Positions 1 through 6,235 of a DNA stretch of 7,917 nucleotides are shown one piece after another; position 1 is the first letter of the stretch, and each line of letters opens with the position of its first letter. The notes under the pieces were generated by a model that ran no database searches, was not told where the DNA came from, and saw only the letters and a program-made list of their open reading frames with translations. Source of the DNA: Fidelibacterota bacterium (lineage in GTDB: Bacteria > Fidelibacterota > Fidelibacteria > Fidelibacterales > DSDE01); assembly GCA_011049095.1 (NCBI GenBank), contig DSDE01000166.1:1-7917 (forward strand). The letters are read 5' to 3'. A program made the translations under genes and the position numbers.

Positions 1-165
1 ATCACTGCTGTCTTAAATAATCTGGAAAGCTGATTTCAGCGCTATTTTTGCAGCGACTTGAAAACAGAGATTCTAGAATTCTCTTTTCATCCCCCAATTT
101 ATCCTTTACTGCATCTATCCTCTACTTCTTAATTTTGCTTTCTCCGTCAGGGGACGGGCAGGTCC
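1..165. repeat. Diverged ~165-bp dispersed repeat, copy 1 (left edge cut by window)
   Basis: This stretch matches 5834-5999 in the same orientation. The first 26 bases agree at 25 of 26 positions (1-26 against 5834-5859). The last 38 bases agree at 33 of 38 (128-165 against 5962-5999). The spacing between these blocks is 101 against 102 bp, and the middle is only weakly alignable. After position 165 this copy carries about 20 extra bases, beginning with a second CCGTCAGG, before TCCAAATT resumes at 182. The true left end cannot be seen because the match begins at base 1. The repeat has no coding capacity. It could be a non-autonomous mobile element or the decayed remains of an insertion sequence; which of these is not shown. 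Confidence 0.7.
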
Positions 166-372
166 GTCAGGCATCATACAAGTCCAAATTTGGCATATTG
201 GCTAAAAAAATTTAATCAAGCCAATCCAGCGAGTTCTCTCTCAGTCCCTTCCCCAGTGAAAAAGGTTCCGTCCCCGCTGGAATATACTCCCTTGTCGTAT
301 TCAATTGGGCAAGTGTCGCATTTCACCCCGATAAATAAGAAGAAATTGAACGGGGCAGGCATCCCTTCGTCC
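166..372. other. Gene-free stretch between repeat copy 1 and the methyltransferase
   Basis: I see no convincing gene here. The plus-strand reading frame across 190-522 runs antisense into the methyltransferase and shows no domain. The minus-strand frame 216-398 overlaps the tandem octamers and has no recognisable family. The stretch is rich in GTCCC/GGGAC words, for example near 249, 270 and 370-390, which suggests decayed repeat sequence. Confidence 0.5.
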
Positions 373-389
373 CTAAGTCCCTTTGTCCC
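361..389. repeat. Imperfect 8-bp-period tandem repeat at the methyltransferase stop codon
   Basis: On the plus strand the units are TTCGTCCC (366-373), TAAGTCCC (374-381) and TTTGTCCC (382-389), preceded by a partial unit ATCCC (361-365). On the minus strand this reads as GGGACNNA repeats. The units overlap the stop codon (373-375) and the last five codons of the minus-strand methyltransferase. Eight is not a multiple of three, so a change of one unit would shift the reading frame there. Confidence 0.6.
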
Positions 390-1032
390 TGGGAGCACAA
401 TCGGGACGCTGGCGGGACTTTCTGGGTTTTCCCACCGTCATCCAGAGGAAAATCTCGCCGCCGATTTCGCGGTAGTCTTCACGGATGATTTCGAAGCCAA
501 TATTTTGCAAAATATTTCGTAGTTCTGGAGGGGTGAAATGGCTGTAATAGAGCTTTTCGCCCATAAATTCTTTATAACCGCTGAATGATTCTGCGCCTGT
601 ATAATGTTGGTCAGCATAAGTAAAAAGCGCCTTTCCGCCGCATTTTAACCAGTGGTAGATCTTTTCAAATAAGGGGGATTGCTTCTCTTTTTCCAGATGA
701 AAGAGGGAATAGACAGCCGTGATAGCCTCGAACTGATCATTTTCAAAATCAATTTCACTAATATCCGAGAGAATAGTCATCACTTTTGGCTGATAAAAAT
801 TGGCTAGGGCAATCATTTTGGGGGAAAAGTCCACCCCGGTCACCTTCCACCCTTTCTCGATGAACATTGCCGGAATGGGTTCGCCGGCCCCGCAGCCCAG
901 ATCGAGAAGGCGGCCTTTATCAATATTTATAATAGTGTAGAACTCATTGAATATTTGGGACATATCAAAGATACCACGATTTTCATGATAGGTTTCAGCA
1001 AAACGATTATAAACAGCAATTAATTCTTTCAT
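373..1032 (-). CDS. Class I SAM-dependent methyltransferase (Methyltransf_11/25-like), substrate unknown
   Basis: This 219-residue soluble protein has the Rossmann-type methyltransferase fold. The N-terminal pattern YNRFAETYHENRG (8-20) is typical of small SAM methyltransferases. Motif I is LDLGCGAGEP (43-52), the glycine-rich loop that binds SAM. D68 in VTGVDFS, at the end of strand 2, should bind the ribose hydroxyls. D90 in ILSDI sits where the adenine-contacting acidic residue usually lies, and strand 4 is FEAITAVYSLFHL (101-113). The start ATG at 1032 has a GGAG ribosome-binding site at 1043-1046, ten bases upstream. The C-terminal tail after WMTVGKP (about 197-203) is basic and low in complexity, and is partly encoded by an octamer repeat, so it may be a late addition. 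The gene is divergent from the DapF-family gene. The family is confident, but the methyl acceptor cannot be inferred; ubiE- or tellurite-resistance-like names would be guesses. Confidence 0.9.
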   Translation of the reverse strand: MKELIAVYNRFAETYHENRGIFDMSQIFNEFYTIINIDKGRLLDLGCGAGEPIPAMFIEKGWKVTGVDFSPKMIALANFYQPKVMTILSDISEIDFENDQFEAITAVYSLFHLEKEKQSPLFEKIYHWLKCGGKALFTYADQHYTGAESFSGYKEFMGEKLYYSHFTPPELRNILQNIGFEIIREDYREIGGEIFLWMTVGKPRKSRQRPDCAPRDKGT

Positions 1033-1112
1033 CTCAGGCTCACTCCGTCATCTCTATTCATAAGAAAAGTTACAAAAACCGGAGTGAAAAAGCTAAACAA
1101 GAATAAAGCAGT

Positions 1113-1131
1113 CCAAGCTTGCAACGCTTGG
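1113..1131. repeat. Inverted repeat in the divergent intergenic region
   Basis: CCAAGC (1113-1118) and GCTTGG (1126-1131) are perfect inverted arms around the 7-base spacer TTGCAAC. The element lies just upstream of the candidate -35 box for the DapF-family gene, between that gene and the divergent methyltransferase. It could be an operator or a hairpin. It is not followed by a T-run close enough for a normal terminator. Confidence 0.4.
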
Positions 1132-1140
1132 CTTCCTGGT

Positions 1141-1169
1141 CTGACTTTATTTTTTAATATAGATATATT
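1141..1169 (+). promoter_or_regulatory. Candidate sigma-70-type promoter for the DapF-family gene
   Basis: CTGACT at 1141-1146 (4 of 6 to TTGACA) is followed after 17 bases by TATATT at 1164-1169 (5 of 6 to TATAAT) in a very AT-rich tract. Transcription would begin near 1176, giving a leader of about 16 bases before the ATG at 1192. That fits this start and excludes the upstream GTG and ATG. AT-rich tracts produce such matches by chance, and FCB-group promoters often differ from the E. coli consensus. Confidence 0.3.
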
Positions 1170-1191
1170 AATGGTTTACGTAAATTTAGGA

Positions 1192-2037
1192 ATGGAAAAA
1201 AATGAATTGATTTTATTTAAATACCAGGCGCTGGGCAATGATTATCTCCTTTGCGATCCGGCTTTAACGCCTCAATTGCCTTCACGAGAGATGATACAGA
1301 AAATCTGCAGCCACCATTATGGACTTGGCAGTGACGGTCTGCTCTGGGGACCCCTGGCTTCAGCAAGAGCCCAAACTGCCTTGCGCATCTTCAATCCCGA
1401 TGGCAGTGAAGCAGAAAAAAGCGGCAACGGATTGAGAATTTTTGCCCGCTACTGTGTAGATGCCGGATATTATATGGCCGATGAGCAATTCAGTATCGAA
1501 ACCCAAGGCGGTATTGTAACTGCAATCGTCTTTTCAGAAAAGGATGAAGCTGAAATCGCAATGGGCAAAGCCATTTTTGACAGTCAAATGATTCCGGCTT
1601 CAGGGGAAAACCGTGAAATCATAAATAAGACCTTAATAGTAGATAATCAATCATTCAAAATAACAGCTTTAAGTTTAGGGAATCCCCATTGCGTCATTGA
1701 AAGTGAAGATCTGAGTGAGAACTATATACGGAAATGGGGACCAAAGATTGAGAAGCACTCCCTTTTCACAAAGGGAATTAATGTTCAATTTATGAAAATC
1801 CTTGAACCGCATCGTATCCAAATCGGCATCTGGGAGCGGGGCACTGGATACACTCTTGCCAGCGGCAGCAGCGCTACAGCAGCGGCGGCGACAGCAGTGC
1901 GACTAGGGAAGGCTCAATTTCCTATTACCGTTATTGTTCCTGGTGGTGAACTTTATATTTCCCAAAATAAAGATGAATTTTTACTGCTGCGTGGCCCTGT
2001 AAAAAAGGTTTACCAAGGAATATTAAAATTTTCCTGA
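1192..2037 (+). CDS. dapF: Diaminopimelate epimerase (DapF) family protein with both catalytic cysteines replaced by serine
   Basis: This 281-residue protein matches DapF over its full length. DapF interconverts LL- and meso-diaminopimelate in lysine and peptidoglycan synthesis using two cysteines. Recognisable segments are FKYQALGNDY (9-18), the FNPDGSEAE segment (67-75), SGNG (77-80), GNPHCV (163-168), INVQF (196-200), WERGTGYTLASGSS (214-227) and GPVKKVYQG (268-276). The usual substrate-binding residues appear kept: N15, N68, N164, N197, E215 and R216. Both catalytic cysteines are missing: CGNG is SGNG (Ser77) and ACGTG is ASGSS (Ser224). The frame is intact and well conserved, so this looks like a diverged subfamily and not decay; reduced or altered chemistry is inference. 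The start at 1192 is chosen because family homology begins there. An in-frame GTG at 1084 would add 36 unrelated residues. The ribosome-binding site is poor: AGGA abuts the ATG. The family is certain, but the reaction is not. Confidence 0.85.
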   Translation: MEKNELILFKYQALGNDYLLCDPALTPQLPSREMIQKICSHHYGLGSDGLLWGPLASARAQTALRIFNPDGSEAEKSGNGLRIFARYCVDAGYYMADEQFSIETQGGIVTAIVFSEKDEAEIAMGKAIFDSQMIPASGENREIINKTLIVDNQSFKITALSLGNPHCVIESEDLSENYIRKWGPKIEKHSLFTKGINVQFMKILEPHRIQIGIWERGTGYTLASGSSATAAAATAVRLGKAQFPITVIVPGGELYISQNKDEFLLLRGPVKKVYQGILKFS

Positions 2038-2041
2038 CAAC

Positions 2042-2055
2042 AATTTATGTAAATT
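2042..2055. repeat. Short inverted repeat after the DapF-family gene
   Basis: AATTTA (2042-2047) and TAAATT (2050-2055) are perfect inverted arms around TG, five bases after the DapF-family stop codon. The element is all A/T in its arms and lacks a following T-run, so it is not a convincing terminator. It could be an operator for the downstream ABC genes, or chance in AT-rich DNA. Nothing else in the 143-bp gap reads as a clear promoter. Confidence 0.25.
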
Positions 2056-2171
2056 AGTCTCAGAAAACAGAATGGATATGAAAAGAATTGAAATGCATCC
2101 CGATATGGGTTTTAGAAATGAGTCTGTACTGCTATGCAGCAAAGTCATTTGGGCGTCTCATAAAATGAAGT

Positions 2172-2175
2172 GGAG
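2172..2175 (+). promoter_or_regulatory. Ribosome-binding site of the first ABC subunit
   Basis: GGAG lies five bases before the ATG at 2181. It fixes this start over the later in-frame ATG at codon 14, even though the first residues (MWWNDYEDDFNDD) are an acidic stretch not typical of the family. Confidence 0.6.
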
Positions 2176-2180
2176 CGATT

Positions 2181-3980
2181 ATGTGGTGGAATGATTATGA
2201 AGATGATTTTAATGATGATATGCCCGGCGGCTTATCTGTAAAAGCAATTTTCCAAAGGATTTGGCCATTTATCCAACCCTATCGGCGTACCTTTTGTTTC
2301 AGCTTCTTCCTGGGGCTATTGGGCGTTGCTCTGGTACTCTATCAGCCGGTACTTCTCAAGCGAATTTTTGACATAGACCTTCCATCTGGTGAATACCGAA
2401 GAGTTCTTCTGACAGGTTTAATTTTTCTGGCAACAATGTTGGGCTCGGCTGTCATTAATTTCTTTAGTAGCTGGCTGCTACAAAAGGCCGGTGTGCATGT
2501 GGTGAATGATATTAAAGTTAAGCTATTTGATCATTTTCTCAGGCTCGGTTTAAGTTTTCTGGAACGCTATCCCGTGGGTAAGCTTGTGAGCCGTATAGAA
2601 AGTGATACACAGCGTCTGGTAGCCCTCTCTTCTACAATGATTTTGCGGGTTATTATGAGTATTGGTATGCTCATTGGCGCTGTTGTGATTCTGGCTATCA
2701 TTGATCTGCGTCTTTTTGCCATTGTTTTTGCCGTGATACCCATTCTCTTTGCCGGAACCTGGCTGATGTTTAAATGGCTGCGTCCCTATTTTAGGGAAGA
2801 GCGTTCTAAATATTCTGAAGTATCGGCTGTGGTGGCAGAATTTGTAAAATCTGTGGGCATTCTCCAGCTATATAACCGCGGCTCATGGGCAGAAGCACGC
2901 CTGAAACGACAAAATGATCGTTATGTGCAATTCACAAGCCGCATCGGTTTTATGGAATATGCCATTTTTCGCGGGCTTGCTTTTATGGAAATCCTCGTTA
3001 CAGTTGTTGCCCTCTGGCTGGGTGCGAACTGGATTAAAGCCGGCACCTTAACGGTGGGAACTATCGTTCTTTTCGCCCAATATATTGCCCAAATCTATTG
3101 GCCAATCATTATGCTGACAGACCAATTAGCTGAGATTCAGCGGGCAGGCGCTGCGGCAGACCGGATTTTTACAGCTCTGGATCAGCAGCCGCAGATAAAA
3201 AACTGTGAAAAAACCATTCCTGTACCGGAAAAAATTAGTCAAATTGAATTTCGGAATCTAAGCTTTTCATACAGCCCAGGAAAACCGGTTTTGAAAAATG
3301 TCTCGTTTATTCTCAAAGGTGGTGAGACGCTTGCTCTCGTGGGACCTACCGGTGGTGGAAAAAGCACCATCGTCAATCTCGTGTGCCGTTTTTATGATCC
3401 CGATGACGGTGAAATCCTGGTTAATGGCATTAACCTAAAAAACTTTGAGCTGGAAGCCTGGCGTAAACGATTTGGATTGGTTTTGCAGGACCTCTGCCTT
3501 TTTCCGGCTTCACTTCGAGACAATATGCGACTTTTCCGTGAGAATATCAGTGATGAGCAGATTCATTTGGCGCTGAAAACTGCTGGAATTGAAAGGCTCA
3601 TCCAAAATGGCCACGGCAGCCTGGACAAGATTATCGCCGAGCGAGGCGCCAATCTCAGCCAGGGTGAAAGACAGTTGCTGGCTCTTGCCCGAGCCCTGAC
3701 TTTAGACCCGGAACTGCTAATTCTTGATGAAGCAAGCAGCTCAGTGGACCCTGGCACTGAGGCCGCCATTCAGCAGGCTTTGCAAAAACTGTTGGAGGAC
3801 CGTACCAATATTATCGTTGCCCACCGTCTCAGTACAATTCGCAATGCCAGCCAGATTGCAGTCATTCAAAATGGGCTGATTCGTGAAACAGGCACCCATG
3901 AAGCGCTGATGAATCGTAACGGAATCTATGCTGATTTGCTAGAAACTCAACTTGTACATTCTCAAGGAACCGCATCATGA
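2181..3980 (+). CDS. ABC exporter half-transporter, TMD-NBD, subunit with the catalytic Walker B glutamate
   Basis: This 599-residue protein is an inner-membrane type IV ABC exporter half. Six hydrophobic segments lie at roughly 36-58, 74-98, 152-174, 176-200, 262-284 and 290-312, followed by an ATPase domain from about 354. Visible motifs are the A-loop Tyr364, Walker A GPTGGGKST (388-396), Q-loop Gln436, signature LSQGE (492-496, deviating from LSGGQ), Walker B LLILDE (512-517) with catalytic Glu517, D-loop SVD (521-523) and H-loop His548. The N-terminus is unusually acidic. The stop overlaps the start of the next gene by four bases, which implies translational coupling and a heterodimer. 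Paired with the next subunit, its Walker A/B would form the consensus ATP site with the partner's LSGGQ. The family contains lipid, peptide and multidrug exporters (MsbA, BmrCD, TmrAB and TM287/288 types). The substrate is unknown. Confidence 0.95.
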   Translation: MWWNDYEDDFNDDMPGGLSVKAIFQRIWPFIQPYRRTFCFSFFLGLLGVALVLYQPVLLKRIFDIDLPSGEYRRVLLTGLIFLATMLGSAVINFFSSWLLQKAGVHVVNDIKVKLFDHFLRLGLSFLERYPVGKLVSRIESDTQRLVALSSTMILRVIMSIGMLIGAVVILAIIDLRLFAIVFAVIPILFAGTWLMFKWLRPYFREERSKYSEVSAVVAEFVKSVGILQLYNRGSWAEARLKRQNDRYVQFTSRIGFMEYAIFRGLAFMEILVTVVALWLGANWIKAGTLTVGTIVLFAQYIAQIYWPIIMLTDQLAEIQRAGAAADRIFTALDQQPQIKNCEKTIPVPEKISQIEFRNLSFSYSPGKPVLKNVSFILKGGETLALVGPTGGGKSTIVNLVCRFYDPDDGEILVNGINLKNFELEAWRKRFGLVLQDLCLFPASLRDNMRLFRENISDEQIHLALKTAGIERLIQNGHGSLDKIIAERGANLSQGERQLLALARALTLDPELLILDEASSSVDPGTEAAIQQALQKLLEDRTNIIVAHRLSTIRNASQIAVIQNGLIRETGTHEALMNRNGIYADLLETQLVHSQGTAS

Positions 3981-5731
3981 CCTATGTTTTAAAATGGTTT
4001 AAAAGATATTGGCGACATCGCTGGAAAGGCATGACAGCCGTTTTGATTGTCACCATTCTCGGCATCGCCGTTAAAACCCTCTACCCCTATATCTTTAAAT
4101 TTATTGTGGATGGCTTAGCGCAGGATATTGATTTAACAAATGTTCGAAGCTGGATTTTGATCATTCTCTCTGTCGGCATCTTGCGGGAAATTACCCAATG
4201 GCTCCTTCCGGCAATGAGGTTTATGATGAATCTCCGTATTGCAAAGGATATGCGCTCAGAACATTTTCGAGCTGTGCTCAAAATGAGACCCGCCATTTTT
4301 CAAAACTATCGCACTGGCGATCTCATCACCCGCCTTACTGATGATATTGATGGTGATCTGAAGCTGAGCTGGTACAGTGCCAGCGGCATTATGCGCCCCA
4401 TTGAAGCAGGATTGACACTCAGCTTTTCAATCATCTTGATGCTGACTTTGAGCTGGAAACTGACCCTCATTGCTATGAGTCCGCTGCCCATTGTCATCTG
4501 GCTCATCGCCCGTACCGAATCTATTCAGGAGAAGGCTTACAGCCAGCGGCAAAAGCGCACCAGTGAAACAGTGGACCTTCTGGAATCGGCATTTTCCGGA
4601 ATCCGCATCATTATTGGCTCAGCCGCTGAAGCAGCTCAATCCGGCCAATTTAACAAAACCATCGCCAAGCGTATTCGCAGCGAAGAAAAAGTTGTTTTAA
4701 TCCGCTCATTTTTAGAAAGTTTTGGCAGTATGATCAATCAGATAGGCCTGGTCATCGTGATCTTCGCCGGTAGTTTCTTTGTGCTGCAAGGCCACATCAG
4801 CCTGGGTGATTTCTACGCGTTTGTCGCCTACCTTGGTGGTCTAACTGAAACCATCTGGACGATCAGTTGGTTCTTTGTCAGCACCAAGCTTGCCGAGACC
4901 TCTGTGTACCGGCTAAAAGAACTCAGCGAGACTCAGGATTCACAAGAGAATAATCGAGATTTCAGGGAATATGAGGGGGAAGAAATCCGGGAAATATTAG
5001 CCACAGAGCGACCAGCAACAAAGATGAACGCAATTATCGCAGAAAATCTCAGTTTCCGATATCAAAAAGAACAGGCACTGCTGGAAAATATAAATTTGAG
5101 TATTGGTTTAGGAAAAATTATTGCCATTGTAGGACCCGTGGCTTGTGGAAAAAGCACACTCTTAGAGCTCATAGCGGGTATCCTCGAACCCAGTTCGGGA
5201 AAAATCCGAATCGGCGCTAAGTCTATTTCCAGGCTGTCTGCTGAAGAGAAAGCCCGCCTTTTTGGATATGTGCCCCAGGACCTATCCCTATTCAGCGGCA
5301 ATCTCAATGATAATATCACCTTAGGCAGAATGGAACTCACTGACGAGCTCTGGCAGGATATTAAAAAAGCAGCAGTCTTTGACCCCGAATTGATACAAGC
5401 AAAAGAGATCAGCCAGGGTGGCGTGGGGCTCAGCGGCGGACAGCGAGCCAGATTGGCCTTAGCCAGAGCCATCGCACACAAACCGCAAATACTGCTCCTC
5501 GACGACGTTACCTCAGCTTTAGACGCAAAAACGGAACGCCTCTTTTGGAATGAAATTCGGCGCTATCTGCCTAAAACGACAATTATCGCCGCCACCCATC
5601 GGGAAGCCACAGCCGCAACTGCAGACCAGGTAATTTGGCTCAATAATCACACGATATCCGCCATTGATCAACACCATAAGCTGCTGGATGCCAATCCCGC
5701 TTACCGCAGGCTCTTCGCAAAGGCAGGCTGA
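3977..5731 (+). CDS. ABC exporter half-transporter, TMD-NBD, partner subunit with degenerate Walker B
   Basis: This 584-residue protein is the second half of the heterodimeric exporter. Hydrophobic segments lie at roughly 20-42, 58-80, 140-162, 163-178, 252-272 and 278-300. A charged, mostly acidic linker (about 316-345) leads into the ATPase domain. The motifs are A-loop Tyr362, Walker A GPVACGKST (386-394, with Cys where Gly or Ser is usual), Q-loop Gln434, canonical signature LSGGQ (485-489), Walker B ILLLDD (505-510), D-loop SALD (513-516) and H-loop His541. Asp510 replaces the catalytic Glu, so the site built from this Walker A/B and the partner's LSQGE should hydrolyse ATP poorly or not at all. 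This is the known asymmetry of heterodimeric exporters. The start ATG at 3977 overlaps the previous stop (ATGA) and has AAGGA at 3964-3968, eight bases upstream. The transported substrate cannot be read from the sequence. Confidence 0.95.
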   Translation: MTYVLKWFKRYWRHRWKGMTAVLIVTILGIAVKTLYPYIFKFIVDGLAQDIDLTNVRSWILIILSVGILREITQWLLPAMRFMMNLRIAKDMRSEHFRAVLKMRPAIFQNYRTGDLITRLTDDIDGDLKLSWYSASGIMRPIEAGLTLSFSIILMLTLSWKLTLIAMSPLPIVIWLIARTESIQEKAYSQRQKRTSETVDLLESAFSGIRIIIGSAAEAAQSGQFNKTIAKRIRSEEKVVLIRSFLESFGSMINQIGLVIVIFAGSFFVLQGHISLGDFYAFVAYLGGLTETIWTISWFFVSTKLAETSVYRLKELSETQDSQENNRDFREYEGEEIREILATERPATKMNAIIAENLSFRYQKEQALLENINLSIGLGKIIAIVGPVACGKSTLLELIAGILEPSSGKIRIGAKSISRLSAEEKARLFGYVPQDLSLFSGNLNDNITLGRMELTDELWQDIKKAAVFDPELIQAKEISQGGVGLSGGQRARLALARAIAHKPQILLLDDVTSALDAKTERLFWNEIRRYLPKTTIIAATHREATAATADQVIWLNNHTISAIDQHHKLLDANPAYRRLFAKAG

Positions 5732-5816
5732 GCCAGATAAAGGCTTTCGATTCTAAATTGCTTTGCTTTTCACTCCTTTCATAAGAAATCAATTCACACA
5801 TTTTTTAGCCAAGCGC

Positions 5817-5831
5817 ACAATAGTATATTGT
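5817..5831. repeat. Perfect short inverted repeat just before repeat copy 2
   Basis: ACAATA (5817-5822) and TATTGT (5826-5831) are perfect arms around GTA. It ends two bases before the first position that can be aligned with copy 1. Copy 1 starts at the window edge, so this inverted repeat may itself belong to the repeat element. Confidence 0.4.
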
Positions 5832-5833
5832 AA

Positions 5834-5999
5834 ATCACTGCTGTCCTAAATAATCTGGAGTGTGATGGTCAAGCAATTATTTACTGTCAGTCACAAAAGA
5901 AGATTGTGTATTTCTTAGTGGAACCCTAAGAAGCACATCTGGTATTCTCATACTATTTCATCTTAATTTGGCTTGATTCGTCAGGGGACGGACAGGTCC
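5834..5999. repeat. Diverged ~165-bp dispersed repeat, copy 2
   Basis: This is the second copy of the element at 1-165, in the same orientation, with strongly similar ends and a diverged middle. The left block contains CTGTCC (5841-5846) and the right block GGACAG (5990-5995), a 6-bp inverted pair near the two ends, which hints at terminal inverted repeats. No target-site duplication can be judged, because the outer boundary of copy 1 lies outside the window. Together the copies bracket the methyltransferase, DapF-family and ABC genes. Confidence 0.7.
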
Positions 6000-6012
6000 A
6001 AATTAAGCAACA

Positions 6013-6035
6013 ATTCGACTCCGCTCAGTGACCGC
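6013..6035. repeat. REP-like intergenic motif (TTCGACTCCGCTCAGTGACCG type)
   Basis: Bases 6014-6034 read TTCGACTCCGCTCAGTGACC plus G. From general familiarity, this word (reverse complement CACTGAGCGGAGTCGAA) recurs between genes in many bacterial phyla, usually as one arm of a larger palindrome. Here only one arm is evident. It marks non-coding repetitive DNA, and no function can be assigned. Confidence 0.4.
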
Positions 6036-6135
6036 ACTTCGTCCAATGATAAAAGCTTCATTTTGCTCTCGCTCCATTTTTTTCATTGAAAGTTAAAAAT
6101 TATTTTCTAAAAAAAGAACCGGTTTTGCCGCTGTT

Positions 6136-6147
6136 GTATGGCCATAC
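6136..6147. promoter_or_regulatory. 12-bp perfect palindrome, possible operator
   Basis: GTATGGCCATAC is a perfect 12-base palindrome. It sits in the gap between the ABC genes and the tRNA genes, followed by three TGGGGT words. Dimeric regulators bind such sites, but no adjacent gene start makes one expected here, so a regulatory role is speculative. Confidence 0.25.
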
Positions 6148-6153
6148 CAAAAA

Positions 6154-6180
6154 TGGGGTTTATGTGGGGTAAAATGGGGT
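6154..6180 (+). repeat. Three TGGGGT words at 10-11-bp spacing
   Basis: TGGGGT occurs at 6154-6159, 6165-6170 and 6175-6180, that is, about one helical turn apart on the same face. Three G4 tracts are one short of an intramolecular quadruplex. The array could be a protein-binding site or short tandem duplication (ATGGGGT...A units). Confidence 0.45.
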
Positions 6181-6210
6181 AATTCCATCACTGTAAAAAA
6201 AGCATTTTGT

Positions 6211-6235
6211 CAAAAAAGCAAAATTGCCGTTTGCT
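6211..6235 (-). terminator. Probable Rho-independent terminator of the tRNA pair
   Basis: Read on the minus strand, AGCAAA (6235-6230) and TTTGCT (6222-6217) form a 6-bp stem around a 7-base loop. This is followed immediately by a run of T (complement of 6212-6216). It lies 34 bases beyond the last tRNA, which is the right place and orientation. The stem has only two G-C pairs, so it is weak. Confidence 0.4.

Noticed and set aside
216..398. Minus-strand 60-codon frame containing CDTCP
   Set aside because: It overlaps the methyltransferase stop and the octamer repeats, has no plausible ribosome-binding site, and matches no family I know.
190..522. Plus-strand reading frame of 110 codons opposite the end of the methyltransferase
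   Set aside because: It is Pro/Ser-rich, has no recognisable domain, starts at a TTG inside low-complexity DNA, and its second half is antisense to the conserved methyltransferase.
1084..1191. N-terminal extension of the DapF-family protein from a GTG at 1084, or from ATG at 1171
   Set aside because: The extra residues have no DapF homology, and the region contains the inverted repeat and the candidate promoter. DapF homology begins just after the ATG at 1192.
5062..5481. Minus-strand 139-codon frame inside the second ABC gene
   Set aside because: It is antisense to the Walker A to Walker B region of a clear ATPase domain and has no domain of its own.
6154..6180. G-quadruplex
   Set aside because: Only three GGGG tracts are present, one short of an intramolecular quadruplex, and the loops are long.
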